DNA of 64,000 nucleotides from Alphaproteobacteria bacterium (lineage in GTDB: Bacteria; Pseudomonadota; Alphaproteobacteria; JACAEB01). This document shows, piece by piece, positions 1 to 7,574 of the stretch. The stretch is taken from assembly GCA_024236075.1 (NCBI GenBank), contig JACKLE010000008.1:1-64000 (forward strand), written 5' to 3'. How positions within the stretch are numbered: the stretch's first letter is position 1; the number at the start of each line of letters is the position of its first letter. Below the pieces are notes generated by a model that was not told the origin of the DNA, did no database searches, and saw only the letters and a program-made list of their open reading frames with translations. The translations under genes were made by a program, and so were the position numbers.

Positions 1-644
1 ACCCGGCCTTCGTTGAGCAGGACGGTCTCGGCGCAGCGCTCGGCTTCGTCGAGATAGGCGGTCGACCAGACGATCGCGACATTTTCTCGCGCGAGCTCGC
101 CGACCATGCGCCAGAGCTCGCGGCGCGAGATGGGGTCGACGCCCACGCTCGGCTCGTCGAGGAGAAGGACGTCCGGCGCGTCGATCAGGACGCAGGCGAG
201 GCCGAGCTTCTGCTTCATCCCGCCCGAGAGCTTGCCCGCGAGGCGCCCGGTGAAGGGCGCGAGTCCGGTGAAGGCGAGCAGGCGCTCGAAGGTCGCCTTG
301 CGCTCGGAGCCGGGCAGGCCGCGAAGCTCCGCATAAAGATTGAGATTCTCCCGAACCGTGAGATCCTCGTAGAGGCCGAAGCGCTGGGGCATGTAGCCGA
401 TACGCGCCTGGACCGCCAGGGCATCCCTCGCCGTGTCGAATCCGAAGACGCGGGCGCGTCCCCGGTCGGGCAGCATCAGTCCCGCCATCATGCGCAGGAG
501 CGTCGTCTTGCCCGCCCCGTCGGGCCCGACGAGGCCGGTGACGCGCCCGGGAGAGATCGCAAGGCTCACCCCGTCGAGCGCGGGCACGGCCGCGCCGGGA
601 AACCGCTTCGAAAGTCCCTCGATCTCGACGAAGGCCTCGCTCAT
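1..644 (-). CDS. ABC transporter ATP-binding protein (YbhF-like), 3' end outside window
   Basis: The cytoplasmic ATPase of an ABC exporter. Reading from the ATG at 644, about 214 residues are visible. The Walker A motif GPDGAGKTT is near residues 40-48, the signature LSGGMKQ near 139-145 and the Walker B VLLLDEP near 159-165, in the normal order and spacing. The gene lies 10 bases downstream of the HlyD gene at 655-1638 and runs off the left edge. In the ybhGFSR type of efflux operon a HlyD adaptor is followed by an ATPase, often with two fused nucleotide-binding domains, and two permeases, with a TetR regulator alongside. That layout fits what is seen, but the second domain and permeases lie outside the window. 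Family call is firm; substrate unknown. Confidence 0.9.
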   Translation of the reverse strand, partial: MSEAFVEIEGLSKRFPGAAVPALDGVSLAISPGRVTGLVGPDGAGKTTLLRMMAGLMLPDRGRARVFGFDTARDALAVQARIGYMPQRFGLYEDLTVRENLNLYAELRGLPGSERKATFERLLAFTGLAPFTGRLAGKLSGGMKQKLGLACVLIDAPDVLLLDEPSVGVDPISRRELWRMVGELARENVAIVWSTAYLDEAERCAETVLLNEGR

Positions 645-654
645 GGCGCCCGCC

Positions 655-1638
655 TCAGGAGGCTCTGTCCGGCACGTGCACGGTGACGGGCATGCCCTGG
701 AGAAGGCCCTCGCCATCCTCGACGATCACGCGCAGACGGTAGACGAGCGAGGTGCGCAGAGAGCGCGTCTCGACGGTTCGCGGCGTGAACTCCGCGGTCG
801 GAGAGATGAAGGCAATGCGTCCGCGATAGCGCCGGTCGGGGTGCGAGTCGCTCGTCACCTCGACCGCCATGCCTGGCGCGATAAGGCCGAGATCGGGCTC
901 GTCGACGAAGGCGCGCACGCGCACGGGCGCGTCGAGAGCGAGCGAGTAGACGGTCGCGCCGCTTCCCACGACGGCGCCCGGCTCGCGCACGCGGGTCAGC
1001 ACGCGCGCCGCCTCGGGCGCCGCGAGCAAGGTGTCCGCGAGGTCCGTGCGCGCGCGCGCGGCGGCGGCCTCGGCCGCCTCGAGGCGAGCCTTGGCGGCGG
1101 CGACGTCCTCGGCGCGAAAGCCGGCCATGGCGAGGTCGAGCGCCTCCTGCGCCGCACGCTGGCGCGCACGGGCCTCCTCGAGCGCGGCGGCGGCGTTGTC
1201 GTAGACGCTGCGGGAGACGTTGCCGCGCTTCAGCAGCTCCTTCGCGCGCTCGAAGTCGCTCACGGCGTTCGCAAGGCTCGCGTCGCGCTCCTTGAGGCTC
1301 GCCCGGGCCTGCTCGATCTCCTGCGGCCTCGTGCCCGCCTCCGCCTTCTGGGCATCGGCGCGGGCCGCGGCCGCCTCCGCCTCGGCGGCCGCGACGCCCT
1401 GGCGGTAGGGCGTGTCGTCGAGCGCCGCGAGCCTCTGGCCGGCCGCCACCCGCTCGCCCTCCTCGACGGCCATCTCGGCGATGCGACCTGCCACGCGGAA
1501 GCCGACATCCACCGAGCGCACATCGACATTGCCGTAGAGGACCAGGCCCGGTTCCGCGGCCCCGATCTGCCGCCAGGCGAAGAAGGCCACGCTCCCTGCC
1601 GCGGCCAGCCCGACGAGGACGATCGCGATCCTTTTCAT
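655..1638 (-). CDS. HlyD-family membrane fusion protein (YbhG-like), 327 aa
   Basis: Periplasmic adaptor that would link the inner-membrane ABC exporter to an outer-membrane channel. An N-terminal membrane anchor spans about residues 5-24. Two biotinyl-lipoyl-like halves (VDVGFRVAGRI and the later LLAAPEAARVLTRV region) flank a long Ala/Glu/Arg-rich coiled-coil at about residues 65-200. A beta-barrel domain with PGMAVEV follows. The length is typical of YbhG-type adaptors. The gene is the first of the leftward operon, and its start lies 40 bases from the palindromic site at 1679-1698, so the divergent TetR protein probably controls it. Substrate of the pump is not apparent. Confidence 0.9.
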   Translation of the reverse strand: MKRIAIVLVGLAAAGSVAFFAWRQIGAAEPGLVLYGNVDVRSVDVGFRVAGRIAEMAVEEGERVAAGQRLAALDDTPYRQGVAAAEAEAAAARADAQKAEAGTRPQEIEQARASLKERDASLANAVSDFERAKELLKRGNVSRSVYDNAAAALEEARARQRAAQEALDLAMAGFRAEDVAAAKARLEAAEAAAARARTDLADTLLAAPEAARVLTRVREPGAVVGSGATVYSLALDAPVRVRAFVDEPDLGLIAPGMAVEVTSDSHPDRRYRGRIAFISPTAEFTPRTVETRSLRTSLVYRLRVIVEDGEGLLQGMPVTVHVPDRAS

Positions 1639-1678
1639 GGCCTTGCGCCCCTTGAATCCGCCGCCGAACCCGGATTTG

Positions 1679-1698
1679 ATAACTGACTGGTCAGTTAT
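1679..1698. promoter_or_regulatory. Perfect 20-bp palindrome, probable TetR operator
   Basis: The bases ATAACTGACTGGTCAGTTAT form two perfect 9-bp inverted arms around a central TG. The site lies in the 65-base gap between the divergent HlyD gene (start 1638) and the TetR gene (first possible start 1704). Both the ACTGACTGGTCAGT-like sequence and its position are typical of TetR/AcrR operators. Binding would block both promoters. The assignment rests on symmetry and position only. Confidence 0.85.
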
Positions 1699-1703
1699 TA
1701 TAT

Positions 1704-2393
1704 GTGAAGCGCAGGGTGGGACTCAAGGGGGTGCGCAGGGAGGCGCAGAATGCGGAGCGAGGCTTGAGCACGCCGCGGAGAGGCCGCCCGGCCAAGGCGG
1801 GACGGCAGGAGGACATCCTCGAGGCCGCGCTCGAGGCATTTTCGCGCACCGGCTTCGCGGCCACGCGGATCGACGATGTCGCGCGCCGCGCCGGGATCAG
1901 CAAGGGCACCATCTATCTCTACTTTCCGAGCAAGGAGGCCCTGTTCGAGGGCGTGGTGCGCCATTTCATGGTGCCCAAGCTCGACCGGGTGGACGAGCTT
2001 CGCGCCGGACACATCGGCTCGGCGGACGACCTGCTGCGAATGCAGCTCGCCACCGTCTATCGCGAGATCGTCGGCTCTCGGCTGCGCGAGATCCTTCGGC
2101 TGCTGTTGGCGGAGGGCCCGCGCTTTCCCGAGCTTCTCGCCTTCTACCATGCCGAGGTGGTGGATCGCGCGATGGCGGGACTGCGCGCGACGATCGAGCT
2201 GGGCATCGCCCAAGGCGTCTTTCGCCCGAACAGCGCGCGCGACTTTCCGCAGGTCGTCATGGGTCCAGCAATTCTTGCCGGCGTTTGGACGCTTCTTTTC
2301 GATTCCTTCGCGCCCCTCGATCTCGACGCCTATGCCGAGGCCCATCTCGACATCCTCTTGCGCGGTTTGGCGAAGGATCGGACAGGCTGCTAG
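1704..2393 (+). CDS. TetR/AcrR-family transcriptional regulator, 229 aa
   Basis: DNA-binding repressor divergent from the HlyD/ABC operon. The helix-turn-helix is in the first third (IDDVARRAGISKGTIYLYFPSK, written here as IDDVARRAGISKG then TIYLYFPSK), preceded by a basic RRGRPAK segment. The remaining residues form the helical ligand-binding domain. The longest frame opens with GTG at 1704, only five bases after the palindrome, so it lacks a ribosome-binding site. A TTG at 1764, preceded by GGAG at 1754-1757, gives a 209-residue protein starting just before the basic segment and is a credible alternative. CecR (YbiH), which sits beside ybhGFSR in enterobacteria, has the same arrangement. 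The inducer is unknown. Confidence 0.88.
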   Translation: MKRRVGLKGVRREAQNAERGLSTPRRGRPAKAGRQEDILEAALEAFSRTGFAATRIDDVARRAGISKGTIYLYFPSKEALFEGVVRHFMVPKLDRVDELRAGHIGSADDLLRMQLATVYREIVGSRLREILRLLLAEGPRFPELLAFYHAEVVDRAMAGLRATIELGIAQGVFRPNSARDFPQVVMGPAILAGVWTLLFDSFAPLDLDAYAEAHLDILLRGLAKDRTGC

Positions 2394-2446
2394 CGTTCTC
2401 CCCAACGGCAGCATCGCGCGGCGTTTTCGCTTGAGGGCAAGTTCGC

Positions 2447-3364
2447 ATGGGCGTCGAAAAATTCGTCCAGGCCATTCCCGCCATCGTGACGACGGTGGCG
2501 ATCCTCGCGCTCATTTTCGTGCCGCTGGAGCGCCTTTCGCCCCTTCGCGCGAAGAAGCATCTGCGGGCGGGAATCTTCTCCGACCTCGGCCACCTCGTGG
2601 TGACGAGCGCGCTCACGGGCATCATCGTAGCGGGCTTCACCTTCCTCGTCGGCAAGGTGCTGGACACGGTCGTCGTTCTGCCGCTCGCCTCTCTCGTCCC
2701 CGGCTTCTCGATCGAGGGCTTTCGCGCGGGCGTCGCGCATCAGCCCATTTGGCTGCAGGTGGTCGAGATGCTCGTGCTCGCGGATTTCTTCGCCTATTGG
2801 CTTCATCGCTCGGCGCATGAGTTGCGCCCGCTCTGGCGCTTCCACTGCGTGCATCACTCGCCGGCCGAGCTCGACTGGCTCGCGACGCCGCGCCTGCACC
2901 CGGTCGACCAGGCGCTGAAGAACACGGCAAAGTTCGTGCCCGTCTATTTGTGCGGCTTCGATCCCACGGCCTTCGGCGTCGGCTTCGGGATCATCGCGGC
3001 GTTTCTGGGCTATTACGTCTTTCTGGTGCACGCCAATGTCCGCGTGAACCTCGCCTGGATCGAGCCTCTGCACATCACGCCGCGCTTCCATCACTGGCAC
3101 CACGCGCTCGATCCCATCAACAAGAACTACGCGGACCAGTTTCCGGTCTGGGACATTCTGTTCGGCTCCTACCACATGCCCGACGGGCAGAAATGGCCCG
3201 CGGCCTACGGGACCCATGCGCCCGTGCCGACGAACTGGTTCATGCAAATGGTCCATCCCTTCAATCCGTGGGCGCGCTTTTCCTGGAACATGCCGCAGGA
3301 GGAGACGGGCGAGCCTGCGGCGGATACCGCTCCCGCGAGCGCCGCGACCTCATCCCGAGCTTGA
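2447..3364 (+). CDS. Fatty acid hydroxylase / sterol desaturase family membrane protein, 305 aa
   Basis: Integral membrane di-iron oxygenase of the fatty acid hydroxylase superfamily. The three histidine clusters that bind the irons are present: HRSAH at 120-124, HCVHH at 133-137 and HHWHH at 215-219. Hydrophobic segments lie at about 10-28, 48-70, 102-120 and 178-195. The C-terminus after residue 290 is Ala/Ser rich. Start ATG 2447 follows GAGGGCAAG. The gene stands between the TetR gene and the fucose genes, with a 62-base gap to the next gene, and may be the first gene of that rightward group. Bacterial members act on sterols, hopanoids, carotenoids or lipid acyl chains; the sequence does not say which. 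Confidence 0.85.
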   Translation: MGVEKFVQAIPAIVTTVAILALIFVPLERLSPLRAKKHLRAGIFSDLGHLVVTSALTGIIVAGFTFLVGKVLDTVVVLPLASLVPGFSIEGFRAGVAHQPIWLQVVEMLVLADFFAYWLHRSAHELRPLWRFHCVHHSPAELDWLATPRLHPVDQALKNTAKFVPVYLCGFDPTAFGVGFGIIAAFLGYYVFLVHANVRVNLAWIEPLHITPRFHHWHHALDPINKNYADQFPVWDILFGSYHMPDGQKWPAAYGTHAPVPTNWFMQMVHPFNPWARFSWNMPQEETGEPAADTAPASAATSSRA

Positions 3365-3426
3365 CCGCGGCCGACCGCCGCGCGCGCTCGCACCGCGCCC
3401 CGCCGACAGCCCAAGGAGGTGCCGCC

Positions 3427-3870
3427 ATGCTGAAGGGCATACCGCCGGAGCTCACGCCCGATCTCCTGCACGTGCTCGCCTCGATGGGGCATGGCGACGA
3501 GATCGTTCTCGTCGACCAGAACTTTCCCTCGGCGTCCGTCGCGGGCGAGGCGCCGCTGATCGAGCTGCCGGGGGTTTCGGCGCCGCGCGCGGCGAGGGCC
3601 GTGCTGGCGCTGATGCCGCTCGACGATTTCGTCGAGGCTTCCGCCTTCCGCATGGAGGTCGTGGGCGATCCCGCGCGCTGGGAGGAGGTGCAGAGCGAGG
3701 TGGCCGCCGAGATCGCGGCGGCCGAGCCAAGGGCGCCCGGGATGGCGAGCCTCGAGCGGCATGCCTTCTACGCCCGCGCCAAGGAGGCCTTCGCCGTGGT
3801 GCGGACGGGCGAGACGCGCCTCTATGGCTGCTTCCTGTTCAAGAAGGGAATCGTCCGGCCGAGACCGTGA
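3427..3870 (+). CDS. fucU: L-fucose mutarotase, FucU/RbsD family, 147 aa
   Basis: Small cytoplasmic enzyme that interconverts the alpha and beta anomers of L-fucose, supplying the anomer used by the dehydrogenase. The whole chain matches the FucU pattern: MLKGIPPELTPDLLHVLASM at the N-terminus with the catalytic His-Gly-Asp (GHGDEIVLVD, residues 21-30), then the FP(S)ASV segment, and near the C-terminus FYARAKEAFAVVRTGETRLYG. Length is normal for the family. Start ATG 3427 follows CCAAGGAGGTGCCGCC, a strong ribosome-binding site. It is followed by the SDR gene at 3961, which belongs to the same pathway. A second, unrelated mutarotase is encoded at 7234-7563. Confidence 0.9.
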   Translation: MLKGIPPELTPDLLHVLASMGHGDEIVLVDQNFPSASVAGEAPLIELPGVSAPRAARAVLALMPLDDFVEASAFRMEVVGDPARWEEVQSEVAAEIAAAEPRAPGMASLERHAFYARAKEAFAVVRTGETRLYGCFLFKKGIVRPRP

Positions 3871-3960
3871 GCCTGGCGTCCTTTCGCGGGCTTGCAATCG
3901 CGCCGTCCCTCGCCTCCTATGGCGCCCGCGCGCACGAGATCGAAGAGGAAAGGACGGACC

Positions 3961-4704
3961 ATGGGTGAGGCCCTTGACGGCAAGACCGCATTCGTCACGG
4001 CGGCGGGCCAGGGCATTGGCCGGGCGATAGCGCTCGCGCTCGCGGGCGAGGGCGCGCGCGTGACGGCGACCGACATCAACGAGGCCGCGCTTCAGGAGCT
4101 CAGGCAGGCGGACGGCGACATCGCGGTCGAGAGGCTCGACGTATGCGACGCATCGGCCATCGCGGCGGCGGCCGCGCGCGCGGGTGCGGTCGACATTCTC
4201 GTCAACTGCGCGGGCTGGGTCGCCCACGGTTCGATCCTCGCGTGCTCCGACGAGGACTGGAAGCGCTCCTTCGACATCAACGTCACGAGCATGTTCCACA
4301 CGATCAAGGCCTTCCTGCCTCAGATGATCGAGGCGGGCGGCGGCTCCATCGTGAACATTTCCTCGGTCGCCTCCTCCGTGAAGGGCGTTCCGGACCGCCT
4401 TGCGTACGGTGCAAGCAAGGCGGCCGTCATCGGTCTCACCAAGGCGGTCGCGGCCGACTTCGTGGCGAAAGGCATCCGCTGCAATGCGATTTGTCCGGGC
4501 ACGGTCGAAAGCCCGTCTCTCGAGCAGCGCATGCGCGCGCGGCCGAACTATGAGGAGGCTCGCAAGGCCTTCATCGCGCGCCAGCCCATGGGCCGTCTCG
4601 GCGAGCCCGAGGAGATCGCGGCGCTCGCCCTCTTTCTCGCGCTGCCCCAATCGGCCTACATGACCGGCCAGGCGATCTCGATGGACGGCGGGATGACGAT
4701 CTGA
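3961..4704 (+). CDS. SDR oxidoreductase, probable 2-keto-3-deoxy-L-fuconate dehydrogenase, 247 aa
   Basis: NAD(P)-dependent short-chain dehydrogenase. The cofactor motif TAAGQGIG is at residues 13-20, NCAG at 82-85, and the catalytic Ser-Tyr-Lys set is formed by the NISS segment (132-135) and YGASK (Tyr149, Lys153). The C-terminal half carries PMGRLGEPEEIA and the TGQAISMDGG ending of classical SDRs. Start ATG 3961 follows GAGGAAAGGACGGACC. Sequence style and neighbours (FucU, lactonase, FAH-fold hydrolase, aldo/keto reductase) match the enzyme that oxidises 2-keto-3-deoxy-L-fuconate to the 2,4-diketo acid in the non-phosphorylating fucose route. Family is certain; substrate is inferred from context. 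Confidence 0.88.
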   Translation: MGEALDGKTAFVTAAGQGIGRAIALALAGEGARVTATDINEAALQELRQADGDIAVERLDVCDASAIAAAAARAGAVDILVNCAGWVAHGSILACSDEDWKRSFDINVTSMFHTIKAFLPQMIEAGGGSIVNISSVASSVKGVPDRLAYGASKAAVIGLTKAVAADFVAKGIRCNAICPGTVESPSLEQRMRARPNYEEARKAFIARQPMGRLGEPEEIAALALFLALPQSAYMTGQAISMDGGMTI

Positions 4705-4728
4705 CGCGTCCGCGCGCGTTCCCGCCGC

Positions 4729-5611
4729 TCAGGCCTCCACCATGCGGTTCGTCAGCTTGCCGAGCTTCTCGATCTCGACATCGACTACGTCGCCGGGCCT
4801 GAGCCAGGGCGAGGGCTTCATGCCCATCGCGACGCCCTCCGGCGTGCCGGTCGAGAAGACGTCGCCGGGCTTCAGCGTCATGTAGCGGCTCGCATAGCTC
4901 ACGATCTCGGCGACCGAGAAGATCATGTCGGACGTGCTCGAGTTCTGGCGGGTCTCGCCGTTGACGCGGCACATCAAGGCGAGCTTCTGCGGATCGCCGA
5001 CCTCGTCGGCGGTCACGAGGAAGGGGCCGGTGGGCAGGAACTTGTCGAGCGTCTTGCCGAGCAGCCATTGCGGCGTGCGCATCTGAAGGTCGCGGCAGCT
5101 CAGATCGTTGAAGGCGCAATAGCCGAAGACATAGTCGAGCGCCTTGTCGAGGGGGACGTCGCGGGCGGTCTTGCCGATGACGACGCCGAGTTCAACCTCG
5201 TAGTCGTACTGCACCGCATTGGGATAGAGAGGACATCCTCCGTCGGCGATGCGATCGTGTTGGCGAACTTGGAGAAAAGCACGGGCGTCTCGGGCACGGG
5301 CGAATTCGTCTCGGCCGCGTGGCGCCGATAGTTGAGGCCGACGCAGATGATCTTCTCGGGCTCGGCTATGCAGGGGCCCACCTCGATGTCCTCGAGGCTC
5401 CGCCAGCTCTCCTTCGCCGCGTTCTTCGACTTCGCCACGAGCTCCTTCCAGCCGGGCGATGCCATCGCCGCTCGCGATGAGGGCCGCGAGGCTCGCGGGC
5501 GCCTTGAGGCCCGTGCGCTCGGCCGCATCGCGCGTCGAGCACCGCGGTGCCGTCGAAGACGCCGAGGCGCCAGGGATCCGCGACGGTTGCGGCGAACTGC
5601 AAGACCTTCAT
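4729..5611 (-). pseudogene. Fumarylacetoacetate hydrolase family enzyme (2,4-diketo-3-deoxy-L-fuconate hydrolase type), three frame breaks
   Basis: FAH-fold hydrolase that would cleave the diketo acid to pyruvate and lactate. The protein is spread over several frames. Starting at 5611 it reads MKVLQFAATVADPWRLGVFD. The frame then changes near 5531-5540, again near 5455, where it continues as KELVAKSKNAAKESWRSL and EKIICVGLNYRRHAAE, and near 5222, after which YDYEVELGVVIGK to the stop at 4729 is one frame. The last stretch holds the metal and active-site core (YEVELGVVIG, GYCAFNDLSCRD, STGTPEGVAMG). Each break is a loss or gain of one or two bases in a C- or CG-rich run and leaves the flanking protein intact. 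It is either a recent lesion or sequencing error in an otherwise complete gene. Confidence 0.85.
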
Positions 5612-5679
5612 TGCAAAGCCTCCGAGCTTGGCCGGTTCGAGATGGTGCTATGACGCCGGCGCTTGCCGGAGCCGAGGAT

Positions 5680-6900
5680 TCAGGCGTGGGCCGCGCCCCT
5701 GACCCCGCCGGCAGAGAGCGGCAGGCAGGAAGGACCGATCGGCTCGAAGGCCTTGTAGGTCAGGATGAATTCCTGGTGACCCATGGCCTCCGACTTGGTG
5801 CGCGCGCCGCCCCCGCAGGCGAGCACCAGCTTGTAGATCTCCTCGCCGACGGCGTCGAGCGTCCCGCGTCCCTCGAGGATGCGGCCGGCGTCGACATCCA
5901 TGTCGTCGGCGAGGCGGCGATAGGTCTCGGGGTTCGCGCAGACCTTGATGACGGGGGAGATGGCCGATCCCACGACCGAGCCGCGCCCGGTCGAGAACAG
6001 CACGACATGCGCGCCGCAGGCGATCAGCTCCACGATCTCGGCATTGTCCGAGATGTTCGGAAAGCCGAAGCGCACCTCGCCGTCGGGCACCACGTCGAGA
6101 AGGTAGAGCCCTCCGGCCGGCGGCACATCGCCCGGCTTCAAGAGCCCCGATATGGGCGAGGCGCCGGATTTCGCATAGGCGCCCATGCTCTTCTCTTCCT
6201 GGGTCGTGAGGCCGCCTTCGGCATTGCCGGGCGCGAAGCTGCCGTGGCCGAGCGTCGTGTAGTAGCGCGCGGCCTTGGCGACGCAGGCGACGATCTCGGC
6301 GCCGAGCTCGGGGGTCAACGCCCGGTCATCCATGATGCGCTCGCAGCCGATGAGCTCGCCCGTCTCCTCGAAGATGCAGGCCGCGCCGTCCGCGATGAGG
6401 CGGTCGAAGGCGCGCCCCATCGCGGGGTTGGCCGTGAGGCCGCTCGTCGCGTCGGAGCCGCCGCAGATCGTGCCGACGACGAGCTCGTCCGTCCGCATGG
6501 GGACGGTCACCTGCGCGTCGAGCTCGGCGCGCATGCGCTCGACGATCCGGCGGCCCTGCGCGACAGTCGCGCGCGTTCCGCCCTCCATCTGGATGACGAG
6601 CGTCTCGGCGGGCCGCCCGCTTTCGCGCGCGACCTCGAGGAGGCCGCGCCGGTCGAAGCTTTCGCAGCCGAGCGAGACGAGCAGGACGCCGCCCACATTC
6701 GGGTGGCTCGCCAGGCGCGACATGATCTTGTAGGCGTACTGATTGGGATAGCAGCCCGGAAAGCCGATAAGGTGCACGTCGTTCTCGCGGTACGGAACGA
6801 CGATCTCTCGCGCCACGTGATGCGCGCATTCGACGAGATAGGCGACGACAATGGTGTTGCGAATGCCCTTGCGGCCATCGCTCCTCTGCCATCCTCTCAT
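5680..6900 (-). CDS. UxaA/altronate-type dehydratase, large subunit, 406 aa
   Basis: Catalytic part of the UxaA (altronate/galactarate dehydratase) family of metal-dependent sugar-acid dehydratases. Visible family segments are GRKGIRNTIVV near the N-terminus, GFPGCYPNQYA, VSLGCES, QMEGGTRATV, TICGGSDATSGLTANPAMG and, near the C-terminus, LFSTGRGSVVGSAISPVIKVC. Conserved Cys residues occur in GCYPN, GCES and CGGSD. The start ATG 6900 overlaps the stop of the SAF-domain gene (ATGA), so the two are co-translated subunits. In a fucose cluster without an enolase-type FucD, this pair is the best candidate for dehydrating L-fuconate; that is inference. The same two-gene split is also used by sulfolactate sulfo-lyase (SuyAB), so a C-S lyase role cannot be excluded. 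Confidence 0.85.
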   Translation of the reverse strand: MRGWQRSDGRKGIRNTIVVAYLVECAHHVAREIVVPYRENDVHLIGFPGCYPNQYAYKIMSRLASHPNVGGVLLVSLGCESFDRRGLLEVARESGRPAETLVIQMEGGTRATVAQGRRIVERMRAELDAQVTVPMRTDELVVGTICGGSDATSGLTANPAMGRAFDRLIADGAACIFEETGELIGCERIMDDRALTPELGAEIVACVAKAARYYTTLGHGSFAPGNAEGGLTTQEEKSMGAYAKSGASPISGLLKPGDVPPAGGLYLLDVVPDGEVRFGFPNISDNAEIVELIACGAHVVLFSTGRGSVVGSAISPVIKVCANPETYRRLADDMDVDAGRILEGRGTLDAVGEEIYKLVLACGGGARTKSEAMGHQEFILTYKAFEPIGPSCLPLSAGGVRGAAHA

Positions 6901-7241
6901 GAGATCGTCCTCTTCGTGAAGCGAGCGCCCTCCTCGTCCGTATAGGTCGGAAGATAGTCGCTCGTCATGTTCCGCACGTGAACTATCGTGCCGGCGCGAA
7001 TCGCAGCGGTGGCCGAGCCGATCGGCGCTCCCCATTTCACGATCTTCTCGCCGGACGCGAGGTCGCGGCGTGCGAGCTTGAAGCCGATCGGCACGTCCTC
7101 CGCGATCGCCACTTTGGCGCCGTCGATCACGACCTCGTCGCCGGGCTTGAGCCGCATCGTCGCCGTCACCACGGTGTCGGCGGCATCTAGCAGAAGCACG
7201 CCGGCTGCGCGCCGGGGAGCCGATTTCGCCTCGTCACTCAT
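6897..7241 (-). CDS. UxaA-family dehydratase small subunit, SAF domain, 114 aa
   Basis: The SAF domain that UxaA-type dehydratases carry at their N-terminus, here as its own gene. Recognisable segments are DTVVTATMRLKPGDEVVIDG, the IPIGFKLA-like VPIGFKLARRDLASGEKIVK and the GAPIGSATAAIRAGTIVHVRN ending. The domain normally helps place substrate over the catalytic subunit. The gene overlaps the mutarotase gene upstream by 8 bases and the large subunit downstream by 4, which argues for tight translational coupling. Confidence 0.85.
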   Translation of the reverse strand: MSDEAKSAPRRAAGVLLLDAADTVVTATMRLKPGDEVVIDGAKVAIAEDVPIGFKLARRDLASGEKIVKWGAPIGSATAAIRAGTIVHVRNMTSDYLPTYTDEEGARFTKRTIS

Positions 7242-7563
7242 TGAAGAACACGTGCTCCATGTCGGACCACCATTCGCCCTTGGCGCGCGTTTCGAGCGGC
7301 TCCTGCATGGGGCTCGTCAGCTTCCACCAGCGCTGCGTCACCGGATCGCCGGCCATGCGCGCCACGTCGGCCTCGAAATCCGCGCCGACATATTCCCAAT
7401 AGGCGAAGAGGAGATTTTCCGGCTCGCGCAAGAATATGGAATAGTTGCGGATGTTGCACGCGCCGATCGTCGCGCGGATCTCGGGCCATGTCTCCGCGTG
7501 GAGCTTCTTGTATTCGGCGATGCGGTCGGCCTTGAGCCCGATGACACGTCCCATGCGGATCAT
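7234..7563 (-). CDS. L-rhamnose/L-fucose mutarotase, RhaM family (DUF718), 109 aa
   Basis: Small ferredoxin-fold epimerase that interconverts sugar anomers. It begins MIRMGRVIGLKADRIAEYKK and contains LHAETWPEI (with the family His), CNIRNYSIFL, AYWEYVG and QEPLETRAKGEWW, all RhaM signatures. Start ATG 7563 follows GAGGGAGGGGAAC, a strong ribosome-binding site. Its fold is unrelated to FucU at 3427, so the locus has two mutarotases. Members of this family in fucose loci act on L-fucose as well as L-rhamnose, so both may serve the same sugar or the locus may handle two deoxy sugars. Confidence 0.88.
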   Translation of the reverse strand: MIRMGRVIGLKADRIAEYKKLHAETWPEIRATIGACNIRNYSIFLREPENLLFAYWEYVGADFEADVARMAGDPVTQRWWKLTSPMQEPLETRAKGEWWSDMEHVFFNE

Positions 7564-7574
7564 GTTCCCCTCCC

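Noticed and set aside
5680..7241. The UxaA-type pair read as sulfolactate sulfo-lyase SuyAB
   Set aside because: The split into SAF and catalytic subunits is shared and sulfatases are nearby, but the operon partners are all fucose-pathway enzymes and there are no other sulfolactate genes. Kept only as an alternative.
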